Assembly (NCBI RefSeq): GCF_000292525.1
Contig: NZ_AEYF01000044.1
Location: 682,001 to 746,000 of the forward strand
Direction of reading: 5' to 3'
DNA: 64,000 nt
From: Rhizobium sp. CCGE 510
GTDB lineage: Bacteria; Pseudomonadota; Alphaproteobacteria; Rhizobiales; Rhizobiaceae
Shown piece after piece: positions 36,430 to 46,652 of this stretch. The position numbers were made by a program, and so were the translations under genes. How positions within the stretch are numbered: position 1 is the stretch's first letter; the number at the start of each line of letters is the position of its first letter. Below the pieces are notes generated by a model. That model saw only the letters and a list, made by a program, of their open reading frames with translations. It was not told where the DNA came from and did no database searches.

Positions 36430-36941
36430 GATCTGAAGGGCGGCCGCAGCGCCGTCCCCTTCGAGGTTTCCCCGGGCACCGGCGGGTATTCAAGAAAAAG
36501 CCCGGCGCTCCCAAGAGGGATGCACCGGGCCTGATGTCGATCGGCGCGTGTTGAGGGGAGACGGCCGATCATGCGCGGGACGTGAGGGGTTGTCCCGCTT
36601 CTTCCTAAACAATCGCGGCGCCGATTGGTTCCGACCAGCAGACAGAAGATCTGCGGCGAAAGCAGCGCGCGCATTTCGGCGTAACGCCCATGAAGATCTT
36701 CCCCCGGCCTTGCTCTGTGTGGGAATCCGGTATTGCCGCGCGAAAAGCATGCACGCAGCGAGCGCAATCCGGGACGATCCATGTGAGATTTTGACAGTCG
36801 CCATGACTGGGCATCCATGCCTGCAACAGGCCGACGACAATTTGATGTGAGAGCACCCTTGATGCTCTTGTCTTGCGGGATTCTTTGTTGCAGTTTTGAG
36901 ACGTTGCGGATCGATTTTGATCCGTTCGAGGCGGGATCCTG
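36430..36941. other. 512-bp gap with an orphan minus-strand terminator
   Basis: No convincing protein gene is seen. Read on the minus strand, 36493-36531 is a terminator. Just before it (about 36540-36605) lies a hairpin whose loop reads AACCCCTCAC, a C-rich loop of the kind seen in alphaproteobacterial sRNAs. Another short hairpin (GAGCA...TGCTC) lies at 36850-36867. A small minus-strand RNA is possible. Confidence 0.4.
36493..36531 (-). terminator. Orphan intrinsic terminator on the minus strand
   Basis: On the minus strand GCCCGG and CCGGGC pair around an inner TCCC-TCTT-GGGA stem, followed by TTTTTC. No minus-strand gene lies upstream for several kilobases, so an unannotated transcript, probably an sRNA, may end here. 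Confidence 0.5.
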
Positions 36942-37163
36942 ATGACGCAAGACTACCTGGCTTTTCTGGGGCTTTTCGGCGCTCGGGCAGCCGCCATGGA
37001 TGTGACCGTTTGGCATAAACACAACCCACTCCTTCCTGTGCGACTTACCGATGGGGCGAAGCTCAACCCTTCCGGCCAGATCTGGCGCCGCTTTCATTTC
37101 GGCGAGTGGGAATATAAGCAGGACCCGGAAACGCTCGACGATTACGAAGCCCGCCAGTTCTGA
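36942..37163 (+). CDS. Small conserved-looking hypothetical protein, 73 aa
   Basis: Not recognised. The 73 residues have a normal protein composition with an aromatic, acidic C-terminus (FHFGEWEYKQDPETLDDYEARQF region) and no signal peptide or helix. Codon use is like that of neighbouring genes, and GAGGCGGG stands 8-15 bases before the ATG. It lies alone between the SH3 gene and the PBP gene. It is probably real, but nothing indicates a function. Confidence 0.68.
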   Translation: MTQDYLAFLGLFGARAAAMDVTVWHKHNPLLPVRLTDGAKLNPSGQIWRRFHFGEWEYKQDPETLDDYEARQF

Positions 37164-37175
37164 CATGCATAGAGT

Positions 37176-37206
37176 TAAAGCGCATCGAATGACGCGACGC
37201 GCTTTA
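37176..37206. repeat. Short palindrome, partial family 2 repeat
   Basis: TAAAGCGC and GCGCTTTA arms surround a core with ATCGAATGACGCGAC. It resembles the AAAGCGCGTCGCATG part of the longer repeats at 43312-43412 and 39831-39917. It starts 13 bp after the 73-aa gene. Confidence 0.45.
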
Positions 37207-37234
37207 TCGACACGTTCTGCTTTGCTTTCCATTA

Positions 37235-37249
37235 TTAACACCCCGTTAA
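37235..37249. promoter_or_regulatory. Candidate CtrA binding site upstream of class A PBP
   Basis: TTAA-CACCCCG-TTAA is a perfect TTAA-N7-TTAA match in the PBP upstream region, about 205 bp before its ATG. Cell-cycle control of a cell-wall synthase would fit CtrA, but this is inferred. Confidence 0.55.
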
Positions 37250-37290
37250 ATCGCCGCATTTACAGTTCAGTCGGTGATCACGGCGCCTGA

Positions 37291-37336
37291 TGCATAATTC
37301 CTTAGATCGGAATCGGTCTAAGGATGAAATTCTGCA
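37291..37336. repeat. Dispersed palindrome, family 1 copy
   Basis: Arms TGCATAATTCCTTAGA and TCTAAGGATGAAATTCTGCA fold back on a TCGGAATCGG centre. Related copies are at 30531-30577 and 50254-50302. A short hairpin (GCGCATC...GATGCGC, near 37365-37385) follows before the PBP gene. Confidence 0.6.
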
Positions 37337-37454
37337 GCAGTTCAAAGTCCTCCAGCGTCCTTTGCGCATCTTTTTCAGATGCGCGGCGCTGTAGAAGAGC
37401 GCCGTTGTGCGAAGTCACGCTTCGCGATCGAACATGGGGTGTGACCGGTCGGCG

Positions 37455-39794
37455 ATGGCAGGCAGAGGCAGATCAGGCGACAGAATCGAACCGTCCTTCA
37501 ACGGCCGCCCGGCACGCGACGATGACGCGTTTTCGCTCGATGCCGACGATCGCATTGCCGGAGGCCGATTCCCGCGGCGCAGCGGCTCCAAACCCCCGCC
37601 GCAGCGTGCCGCCCCCCGGCAGCGGCGCGAGCCGAGGGAGCGCGAAGGCGGCGGCTTTTTCGGCTTCCTGCGCCGTGTGATCTACTGGTGCGTCGTGCTG
37701 TTCATCTGGGCCGGCATCGGCGTTGCCGGGCTTGTCGTCTATTATGGTTCGCGCATGCCGAGCGCCAGTACATGGGCAATCCCGGAACGGCCGCCGAACG
37801 TCAAGATCACCGCCGTCGACGGCAGCATCATCGCCAATCGCGGCGCCACCGGCGGCGAAGCGCTATCGCTCGAAAACATGTCGCCGTATATTCCGGAAGC
37901 CGTCATCGCCATCGAGGATCGGCGCTTCTATTCGCATTTCGGCGTCGATCCGCTCGGCCTCGGCCGGGCGATCGTGACCAATTTTACGGCTGGCCACATG
38001 GTGCAGGGTGGCTCGACGCTGACGCAGCAGCTTGCCAAGAACCTCTTCCTCTCTCCTGAAAGGACGCTGGAACGCAAGGTGCAAGAGGTGCTGCTCTCGC
38101 TCTGGCTGGAGCAGAAATACACCAAGGACCAGATCCTTGCGATGTATCTCAACCGGGTGTTCTTCGGATCGAACGCCTATGGCGTCGAAGCGGCTTCACG
38201 CCGTTATTTCAATAAATCGGCGCGTGACGTGAACCTCGGCGAGGCCGCGGTACTGGCCGGCCTGCTCAAGGCGCCGTCGCGACTTTCACCGGCCCGCGAC
38301 CCGGAAGCCGCGAATGCGCGCGCCCAGCTCGTGCTTGCGGCAATGCGCGAACAGGGCTTCATCACCGATTCCGAGGTCAAGACCGCAATGTCGCAGACCC
38401 CGGCTTCGGCCAAAAGCTATTGGTCGGGGGCCGGACACTACGTCGCCGACATGGTGATGGACGAGCTGCCGGGCCTGATCGGCGACGTCAAGGAAGATGT
38501 CATCGTCGATACGACCATCGACAAGTCGCTGGAAAAGAAGGCCGAGCAATCGCTGGTCGACGTGCTCGACAAGGAGGGCGGGAAGCTCGACGCTTCGCAG
38601 GCAGCCCTCGTGTCGATCGACGGCACCGGTGCGATCCGAGCGCTCGTCGGCGGCAGAGACTATGCGACGAGCCAGTTCAACCGCGCCGTCAAGGCCAAGC
38701 GCCAGCCAGGCTCCTCATTCAAGCCCTTCGTCTATGCTGCCGCACTCGAGAAGGGGCTGACGCCCTATTCGGTGTTCAATGACGCGCCGATCCGGATCGG
38801 CGATTGGACGCCCGAAAATTACGAGAAGAAATACAATGGCGACGTGACGCTGGCGACCGCACTTGCCAAGTCGCTGAATACGGTGGCCGCCCAGCTGGTC
38901 ATGTATGACGGGCCGGATCAGGTGATCAAGCTTGCCCATCGGCTCGGCATCGAAAGCGAGCTGCAGCCGAACGCCTCGATCGCGCTCGGCACCTCCGAAG
39001 TGTCGCTGATGGAACTCACGGCCTCCTATGCCGCCTTCATGAACGGCGGCTACAAGGCGACGCCGCACGTCATCCGCCGGGTGACGACCGCCGAAGGCAA
39101 GGTTCTCTACGAAAATACCTATGACAGCCCGCCGCGGGTGCTGTCCGAGCAGATCGTCGCCGAAATGGATGCCATGATGATGGGCGTCATCGACAACGGC
39201 ACCGGCAAGGGCGCCAAGATCCCCGGCTGGCAGGCGGCAGGAAAGACCGGCACGACGCAGAATTCGCGCGACGCGCTCTTCGTCGGCTTCACCAGCAACC
39301 TCACCACCGGAGTCTGGTTCGGCAATGATGACGGCAAGCCGATGAAGAAGGTGACCGGCGGCGGCTTGCCCGCCAAGGCCTGGAAGGAATTCATGATCGC
39401 CGCCCACAAGGGTCTTTCGCCGGCGCCGCTCTTCGGCAACGGCCAGTTGATCGCCGATCCGAACAATGGTCAGCCGATGGCGCAGTCGGCACCCGGCAAT
39501 GGACAATCAGGCAGCGGGCAACCGATGACGGCCGAAGCGCCGCCGTCGACCATCGGCGGGATCATTTCCGGCGTCTTCGGCGGCAACGACAATGCAAATC
39601 GCTATCCGCAAGCGCCTGCCCGACAGCAACCGACGACCTCCGGCAACGGCCCGGTTCCGCCTGGAGACATTGCCGAAGGCGGCGGTTCGGGCTACGAGGG
39701 CATGGTTCCACCCGGCGATGTCGGGGCGGCGCCGACAACCTCTTCCGTCCAGCCGCGGCGCACGACGCTGCTCGATCTGATCATGGGTCAGTGA
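37455..39794 (+). CDS. Class A penicillin-binding protein (PBP1A family)
   Basis: Bifunctional peptidoglycan synthase of 779 aa. It has a cytoplasmic Arg/Pro-rich N-terminus, one membrane helix at about 75-98, and a glycosyltransferase domain (EDRRFYSHFGVD near 154, GGSTLTQQLAKNLFL near 185). The transpeptidase has SSFK at 420-423 and KTGTT near 597. The C-terminal 120 residues are Gly/Pro/Gln-rich. I prefer ATG 37455 (MAGRGRSGDRIEPS) over two upstream starts, though its ribosome site is weak. A CtrA-type site lies upstream. Confidence 0.92.
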   Translation: MAGRGRSGDRIEPSFNGRPARDDDAFSLDADDRIAGGRFPRRSGSKPPPQRAAPRQRREPREREGGGFFGFLRRVIYWCVVLFIWAGIGVAGLVVYYGSRMPSASTWAIPERPPNVKITAVDGSIIANRGATGGEALSLENMSPYIPEAVIAIEDRRFYSHFGVDPLGLGRAIVTNFTAGHMVQGGSTLTQQLAKNLFLSPERTLERKVQEVLLSLWLEQKYTKDQILAMYLNRVFFGSNAYGVEAASRRYFNKSARDVNLGEAAVLAGLLKAPSRLSPARDPEAANARAQLVLAAMREQGFITDSEVKTAMSQTPASAKSYWSGAGHYVADMVMDELPGLIGDVKEDVIVDTTIDKSLEKKAEQSLVDVLDKEGGKLDASQAALVSIDGTGAIRALVGGRDYATSQFNRAVKAKRQPGSSFKPFVYAAALEKGLTPYSVFNDAPIRIGDWTPENYEKKYNGDVTLATALAKSLNTVAAQLVMYDGPDQVIKLAHRLGIESELQPNASIALGTSEVSLMELTASYAAFMNGGYKATPHVIRRVTTAEGKVLYENTYDSPPRVLSEQIVAEMDAMMMGVIDNGTGKGAKIPGWQAAGKTGTTQNSRDALFVGFTSNLTTGVWFGNDDGKPMKKVTGGGLPAKAWKEFMIAAHKGLSPAPLFGNGQLIADPNNGQPMAQSAPGNGQSGSGQPMTAEAPPSTIGGIISGVFGGNDNANRYPQAPARQQPTTSGNGPVPPGDIAEGGGSGYEGMVPPGDVGAAPTTSSVQPRRTTLLDLIMGQ

Positions 39795-39830
39795 GAGCTT
39801 TGCTGCATGCGCGGCGCAGGCCCGATGCTT

Positions 39831-39917
39831 ACAAGCGCGCTGCGTCGGAATTGGTTTAGCGACGCACTTTGGTCTTTGTTTTGATGCACTTCGTTATTCC
39901 GGAACCGCTTCACACGT
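39831..39917 (-). repeat. Dispersed repeat, family 2 copy
   Basis: On the minus strand it contains AGCGGTTCCGGAATAACGA and a CAAAGTGCGTCGC tail. It aligns along about 85 bp with the plus-strand copy after dnaJ (43312-43412). It occupies part of the 383-bp PBP-dnaK gap. Confidence 0.65.
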
Positions 39918-40034
39918 GAGGACGACAGGCATCAGAAATCGGCGGCTTTCCGGACATGGGGCGACCTCCTTCCCGGTGACTGTAAAAAATGAATGCAACA
40001 CATTCGTTTTGCTGGATTCCGGGCGATTTCTCGC

Positions 40035-40064
40035 CTTGCAGTCCAGAAAACCGCTCCTTATATA
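40035..40064 (+). promoter_or_regulatory. Heat-shock (sigma32-type) promoter of dnaK
   Basis: CTTG (40035-40038), a 17-bp spacer and CCTTATATA (40056-40064) fit the alphaproteobacterial RpoH consensus CTTG-N16-18-CYTAT. The 5' UTR would be about 110 nt. No CIRCE/HrcA inverted repeat is seen. Confidence 0.75.
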
Positions 40065-40177
40065 CGCCGCATCACCGCAATCACGATTGCGTAATATCAA
40101 GTAGACCCATCCCGTAAGGGGCTGTCAGGGAAATGCCTTCTCGGGGTTCCGACAGCTTGCTTCAAGGAGAGAATGAC

Positions 40178-42094
<1,917 letters not shown>

Positions 42095-42128
42095 TCCGCG
42101 ACGGCGTGGTTATGCTTCAACATCTGAT

Positions 42129-42152
42129 CCGGCTGCTCACCATGGCAGCCGG
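42129..42152 (+). other. Hairpin in the dnaK-dnaJ spacer
   Basis: CCGGCTGC and GCAGCCGG form an 8-bp stem followed by AAAATCC, not a T-tract. It may stabilise the dnaK mRNA end or reduce expression of dnaJ relative to dnaK. Confidence 0.4.
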
Positions 42153-42180
42153 AAAATCCATTTCCGGGGTTTAATCCTTA

Positions 42181-43311
42181 ATGGCAAAAGCGGACTATTA
42201 CGAAACTCTGGGTGTAGCCAAGACGGCGGACGAGAAAGAGCTGAAGAGCGCCTTCCGCAAGCTGGCGATGAAATTCCATCCGGATAAGAACCCGGATGAC
42301 AAGGACGCCGAACGCAAGTTCAAGGAAATCAACGAAGCCTACGAGATGCTCAAGGACCCGCAGAAGCGGGCGGCCTATGATCGTTATGGCCACGCTGCCT
42401 TCGAGCATGGCGGCATGGGCGGCGGTGGCGGCGGATTTGCCAGCGGCGGCGGCTTCTCCGACATCTTCGAAGATATCTTCGGCGAGATGATGGGCGGAGG
42501 GCGTGCGCGCCAGCGCTCGTCAGGCGGCCGCGAACGCGGCGCCGATCTCCGCTACAACATGGAAATAACGTTGGAAGAATCGTTCGCCGGCAAGACGGCG
42601 CAGATCCGCGTTCCCACCTCGATCACCTGCGACGTCTGTTCGGGTTCGGGTGCCAAGCCCGGCACGCAGCCGAAGAATTGCGGCACCTGCCAGGGAAGCG
42701 GGCGCGTGCGTGCCGCACAGGGCTTCTTCTCGATCGAGCGGACCTGCCCGACCTGCCACGGCCGCGGCCAGATCATTCCCGATCCCTGCCCGAAATGCCA
42801 CGGCCAGGGCCGGGTGACGGAAGAGCGTTCGCTCTCGGTCAATATTCCGGCCGGCATAGAGGACGGTACACGCATCCGCCTGCAGGGCGAGGGTGAAGCC
42901 GGCGCCCGCGGCGGGCCGGCAGGCGACCTCTATATCTTCCTGTCCGTCAAACCGCATGAGTTCTATCAGCGCGACGGAGCCGATCTCTATTGCGCCGTTC
43001 CAATCTCGATGACGACGGCCGCTCTCGGCGGAACTTTTGACGTGGCAACGCTCGACGGCACCAAGTCGCGTGTCAGTGTGCCGGAGGGCACGCAGGCCGG
43101 CAAACAGTTCCGCCTGAAGAGCAAGGGCATGCCGGTGCTGCGTTCGGCGCAGACGGGCGACCTCTACATCCAGATCCAGATCGAGACGCCGCAAAAGCTC
43201 ACCAAGCGCCAGCGCGAACTGCTGCAGGAATTCGAGCAGCTTTCCTCGAAGGAGAACAACCCCGAATCGACGGGCTTCTTCGCCCGGATGAAGGAATTCT
43301 TCGAAGGCTGA
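42181..43311 (+). CDS. dnaJ: Co-chaperone DnaJ (Hsp40)
   Basis: Stimulates DnaK ATPase and delivers clients; 376 aa. The J domain lies at 1-70 with HPD (FHPDKNPDD near 33-41). A Gly-rich region follows at 80-110. Four CxxCxGxG zinc motifs (CDVCSGSG, CGTCQGSG, CPTCHGRG, CPKCHGQG) lie near 149-212, and then the C-terminal substrate-binding domain. It lies 86 bp after dnaK. A family 2 repeat begins immediately after its stop, and an intrinsic terminator lies at 43437. Confidence 0.97.
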   Translation: MAKADYYETLGVAKTADEKELKSAFRKLAMKFHPDKNPDDKDAERKFKEINEAYEMLKDPQKRAAYDRYGHAAFEHGGMGGGGGGFASGGGFSDIFEDIFGEMMGGGRARQRSSGGRERGADLRYNMEITLEESFAGKTAQIRVPTSITCDVCSGSGAKPGTQPKNCGTCQGSGRVRAAQGFFSIERTCPTCHGRGQIIPDPCPKCHGQGRVTEERSLSVNIPAGIEDGTRIRLQGEGEAGARGGPAGDLYIFLSVKPHEFYQRDGADLYCAVPISMTTAALGGTFDVATLDGTKSRVSVPEGTQAGKQFRLKSKGMPVLRSAQTGDLYIQIQIETPQKLTKRQRELLQEFEQLSSKENNPESTGFFARMKEFFEG

Positions 43312-43412
43312 TGCATGTCGCCCGGAAAAATGTAGCGGTTCCGGGATAACGACTTGCGTAAAAACAGAGGCAAAGCGCGTCGCATGAAGCAAATCTGATG
43401 CGATGGGCTTTG
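43312..43412 (+). repeat. Dispersed repeat, family 2 copy
   Basis: Starts at the base after the dnaJ stop. It contains the core TGTAGCGGTTCCGGGATAAC and a foldback tail (AAAGCGCGTCGCAT...ATGCGATGGGCTTT). The matching copies are at 39831-39917 and, for the core only, 52881-52930. Confidence 0.65.
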
Positions 43413-43436
43413 GCCGCAATCGATATCGCCATTTAC

Positions 43437-43468
43437 AAAGCCGGGGACGGAAACGCCTCCGGCTTTTT
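43437..43468 (+). terminator. Terminator of the dnaKJ operon
   Basis: AAAGCCGG and CCGGCTTT stem with a 14-nt loop, followed by a TTTTT run. It lies about 125 bp after dnaJ. The remainder of the gap to 43694 includes a small CGAAAATC...GATTTTCG palindrome (43630-43650) just before the next small gene. Confidence 0.8.
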
Positions 43469-43694
43469 CGTTCAGCAGATCCCGATTTGAAACATTTGCC
43501 GCACATCCCGCCGACGTGTCCCAGATCGACACGGCTGCGCATGGGAACACGACTTGCGTTAACGCAGCCACGTGATGTCGCTTGCAAGTTTTCCAAATGA
43601 ATTCAGTCTCTGCCGTCAGCGCATAACCCGAAAATCAAAATCGATTTTCGATACGCGGCGCTCTAGCGGGAACAACCAACCAAGGGTATCTGCC

Positions 43695-43895
43695 ATGGCG
43701 CCAGCCTTTTCCTCCCAGTCAGACGATGTCGACGTTCTCGCCGGCGCCCTCTACACATGGTGCGCCGAGCGCAACATCAAGCTTCGCAGCCAGCAGGGGC
43801 TTTCCGTCGCCAGCATCGCGATCGACCTCTATCATGCCGGCCACCAGACGCAGGACGATCTGCTGATGGCGCTGCACGAATGCGACATCCACTAA
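43695..43895 (+). CDS. Small hypothetical protein, 66 aa
   Basis: Not recognised. It is a compact, probably all-helical protein (VDVLAGALYTWCAERNIKL, then ASIAIDLYHAGH) that ends in the Cys/His-containing ALHECDIH. The ATG at 43695 is preferred because the sequence looks globular from there; upstream codons do not look coding. It is preceded by a palindrome and followed by the convergent XRE regulator gene. Confidence 0.68.
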   Translation: MAPAFSSQSDDVDVLAGALYTWCAERNIKLRSQQGLSVASIAIDLYHAGHQTQDDLLMALHECDIH

Positions 43896-43964
43896 AACGC
43901 GTCGCAATCTTTCAGATTCGCTCCGGCTCCGGGCAGGTCATGCTCTCCGTCGCGCTCGGTGGAA

Positions 43965-44330
43965 TCAGGCGGCGGTTTCGGCCGCTTCGCCAGTCATCAA
44001 GGTGACTATGGTTTTGACTGCTTCCTTGCCTGCCGGCGAGCTCAGCCTGTCGTAGCTCAGCGCAAGCGCATAGGCGTCGGGGCTGAGTTCGATGCGACTG
44101 GCGAACTGCGATATGCCGGCTCCCTCGAAAAGGGCAGAGATCTCGACATCAAGAAAAACCGCGATCTGATGCAGCTTGCTGGCAGAAACGCGGTTCGCCC
44201 CTTTTTCGTATTTCTGGATCTGCTGGAACGTCAGTCCGAGTGCTTCACCCAACTCGAGCTGGGAAACACGGCGAAGGGCGCGAAACTGTCTTACGTTGCG
44301 ACCTACGATAATATCAACCGGATCTGGCAC
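43965..44330 (-). CDS. XRE-family helix-turn-helix regulator
   Basis: DNA-binding protein of 121 aa with a Cro/CI-type HTH at about 12-66 (SQLELGEALGLTFQQIQKYEKG; GANRVSASKLHQIAVFLDV). The C-terminal helix region ends TGEAAETAA. This architecture is common in rhizobia, where several such regulators control growth and motility genes. The start is a GTG at 44330; nearby ATGs are out of frame. Its target is unknown. It is divergent from recF. Confidence 0.87.
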   Translation of the reverse strand: MPDPVDIIVGRNVRQFRALRRVSQLELGEALGLTFQQIQKYEKGANRVSASKLHQIAVFLDVEISALFEGAGISQFASRIELSPDAYALALSYDRLSSPAGKEAVKTIVTLMTGEAAETAA

Positions 44331-44706
44331 TTCATCACTCTCTGATACATAAACAGTTCGTTTACCATATCGTTTTTGCTGGATAACTCAACCCAGCAGT
44401 TGCAAAATTCAACTTGCCTTTTTGAGCCTTACGTTACGTCAGACGGCCAAGACGATTGTGACGAAACCCCGAATATCCGGGGTTCGAAAGGACTGAAAAA
44501 TACCCTCGCCGATACTGCCGCGGCGACGTCGGAGCCTCTTCCAAAGGTTGTATTTTTAAGCGAAAGTTGATCCCGCGTCGCGTCGTGTTCGGAGCTAATC
44601 GCACATAGACCGGAGCAGCGACAACGTTCCACGGCGACGACGCTGCGAGCCTTGCCATCAACGCCGCTTAGGCTTAGCTGTCACGCTTTACGATTCCGGA
44701 CATTCG
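44331..44706. other. 376-bp intergenic region, XRE gene to recF
   Basis: It holds the two divergent promoters. The only structure seen is a small hairpin, AACCCC...GGGGTT, at about 44465-44485. A 64-codon open frame exists on the plus strand (44376-44570, TTG start) but has no ribosome site, and its composition is unlike neighbouring genes. Confidence 0.4.
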
Positions 44707-45831
44707 ATGCCGCACAAGGTTGCTCTTTCCCGTCTGAAGCTGACAGATTTCCGTAACTATGCGGCAGCGGCCCTTGCGCTTGACGGTCGGCATGCCGTGC
44801 TGACGGGTGACAACGGTGCCGGCAAAACCAATCTCATGGAGGCGGTCTCGCTGCTTTCGCCTGGCCGGGGCTTACGCCGCGCCGCCTATGGCGACATTAC
44901 CCGCGTCGGTGCGGCCGGCGGTTTTTCGATCTTCGCCGCGCTCGACGGCATGGAAGGCGAAGTCGAGATCGGCACCGGCATCGAAACCGGCGAGGAAACC
45001 ACCTCGCGCAGACTGCGGATCAACGGCACCCCCGCCAAGACCGCCGACGAACTGACCGACCATCTGCGCCTTCTCTGGCTGACACCGGCGATGGACGGCC
45101 TGTTTACCGGCGCCTCCTCCGACCGGCGCCGCTTTCTCGACCGGCTGGTGCTGTCGCTCGATCCCGCCCATGGCCGCCGCGCCAGCGATTTCGAGCGTGC
45201 CATGCGCAGCCGCAACAAATTGCTGGACGAAGGCCGCTTCGACCCGTCCTGGCTTGCCGGTATCGAGCAGCAAATGGCCAGCCTCGGCATCGCCATGGCG
45301 CTTGCCCGACAGGAGATGCTCGGCCTGCTGACCCGGCTAATCGAGGAAAGGCCGGAAAGTTCCCCCTTCCCTTCGGCTGCGCTGCAGCTCTCCGGCTTCA
45401 TGGACGGTCAGTTTTCCCGGCCCTCGGTCGATCTCGAGGACGACTATGCGGCAATGCTGGCAGAGAGCCGTTACCGCGACGCCGGCGCGGGGCGCACGCT
45501 GGAGGGGCCGCACCGGGCCGACCTCATCGTGCACCACCGCGAAAAAGCGATGGAGGCCGAACGTTGCTCCACCGGCGAGCAGAAAGCGCTGCTTGTCGGC
45601 CTGGTGCTTGCGCATGCGCGCCTCGTCGGCAATCTCACCGGCCATGCGCCGATCCTGCTGCTCGACGAGATCGCCGCGCATCTCGATGAGGGCCGCCGCG
45701 CCGCGCTGTTCGACCTCATCGACGGGCTCGGCGGCCAGGCCTTCATGACCGGAACGGATCGCGCGATGTTTTCAGCGCTCGGTGAGAGGGCGCAGTTCCT
45801 GACCGTTGCCGACGGGAAAGCTTCTGAATGA
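44707..45831 (+). CDS. recF: DNA replication and repair protein RecF
   Basis: SMC-like ATPase that helps load RecA at single-strand gaps through RecFOR; 374 aa. Walker A GDNGAGKTN is at about 34-42, signature CSTGEQKALL near 286, and Walker B ILLLDEIAAHLD near 312-323. It is not next to dnaN or gyrB here, which is usual for rhizobia. Its stop overlaps the moeB start. Confidence 0.95.
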   Translation: MPHKVALSRLKLTDFRNYAAAALALDGRHAVLTGDNGAGKTNLMEAVSLLSPGRGLRRAAYGDITRVGAAGGFSIFAALDGMEGEVEIGTGIETGEETTSRRLRINGTPAKTADELTDHLRLLWLTPAMDGLFTGASSDRRRFLDRLVLSLDPAHGRRASDFERAMRSRNKLLDEGRFDPSWLAGIEQQMASLGIAMALARQEMLGLLTRLIEERPESSPFPSAALQLSGFMDGQFSRPSVDLEDDYAAMLAESRYRDAGAGRTLEGPHRADLIVHHREKAMEAERCSTGEQKALLVGLVLAHARLVGNLTGHAPILLLDEIAAHLDEGRRAALFDLIDGLGGQAFMTGTDRAMFSALGERAQFLTVADGKASE

Positions 45832-46652
45832 CGGAGACGGCTTTTCCCATCGCCGGGCGCCATGATAATATCGGCGCCATGGAACCGCTCAGCCCGGACG
45901 AAATCGCCCGTTATCACCGCCACATCCTGCTCCCGGAGATCGGCGGCGCCGGCCAGCAGCGGTTGAAAGCCGCCCGTGTGCTGGTCATCGGTGCCGGCGG
46001 CCTCGGTGCGCCGGTACTGCAATATCTCGCCGCAGCCGGGATCGGCACACTCGGCATCGTCGATGACGACCGGGTGTCGCTGTCGAACCTGCAACGCCAG
46101 GTGATCCATGATTCCGGCACGATCGGCGAGTTGAAGACGGAAAGTGCCGGCTTCGCCATCGCAAGGCTCAACCCGCATGTCCGGCTGATCCGCTTCGAGG
46201 AACGCTTTTCTCCAGAGACTGCCCGCCGGCAACTGTCCGGCTTCGATCTGCTGATCGACGGCTCCGACAATTTCGACACGCGTTACGCCGCCGCCGATGC
46301 GGCGGAGGAAGCGCGCATTCCGCTCGTCAGCGGCGCCGTCGGGCGTTTCGATGGCTCGCTGACAGTTCTCAAACCCTATGAGAGCGCCGAGGACGGGACG
46401 CCCAACCCCAGATATCGCGACCTCTTTCCTGAGGCCCCGCCGGCAGGGCTGATTCCGGCCTGCGCCGAGGCCGGCATCATCGGCGCGCTCACCGGCGTCA
46501 TCGGCACGATGATGGCGATGGAGGCGATCAAGCTCGTCACCGGCACCGGGGAGCCGCTGGTCGGGCGCCTGTTGCTCTACGACGCCCTCAAGGCCCGGTT
46601 CGACACTGTGCGCTATAAACGACGCCGCACGACAGAAAGACAGGCCGGATGA
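45828..46652 (+). CDS. moeB: ThiF/MoeB/HesA-family adenylyltransferase
   Basis: E1-like enzyme of 274 aa that adenylates the C-terminus of MoaD or a similar sulfur carrier. The nucleotide loop VIGAGGLGAP lies near 53-62. It has SNLQRQVIHD near 86-95 and DGSDNFDTRY near 145-154. Only one cysteine is present (IPACAEAGI near 213), so both zinc CxxC pairs of E. coli MoeB are missing. An internal ATG (45879, MEPLSPDEIARYHRH) is where most homologues begin. It overlaps recF and the following GNAT gene. Confidence 0.87.
   Translation: MTETAFPIAGRHDNIGAMEPLSPDEIARYHRHILLPEIGGAGQQRLKAARVLVIGAGGLGAPVLQYLAAAGIGTLGIVDDDRVSLSNLQRQVIHDSGTIGELKTESAGFAIARLNPHVRLIRFEERFSPETARRQLSGFDLLIDGSDNFDTRYAAADAAEEARIPLVSGAVGRFDGSLTVLKPYESAEDGTPNPRYRDLFPEAPPAGLIPACAEAGIIGALTGVIGTMMAMEAIKLVTGTGEPLVGRLLLYDALKARFDTVRYKRRRTTERQAG

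Noticed and set aside
36321..37259. A 312-codon minus-strand frame across the 36430-36941 gap
   Set aside because: It overlaps the SH3 and 73-aa genes, has no ribosome site, and runs through a terminator hairpin.
44376..44570. A 64-codon frame upstream of recF
   Set aside because: TTG start without ribosome site, unusual composition, and in the divergent promoter region.
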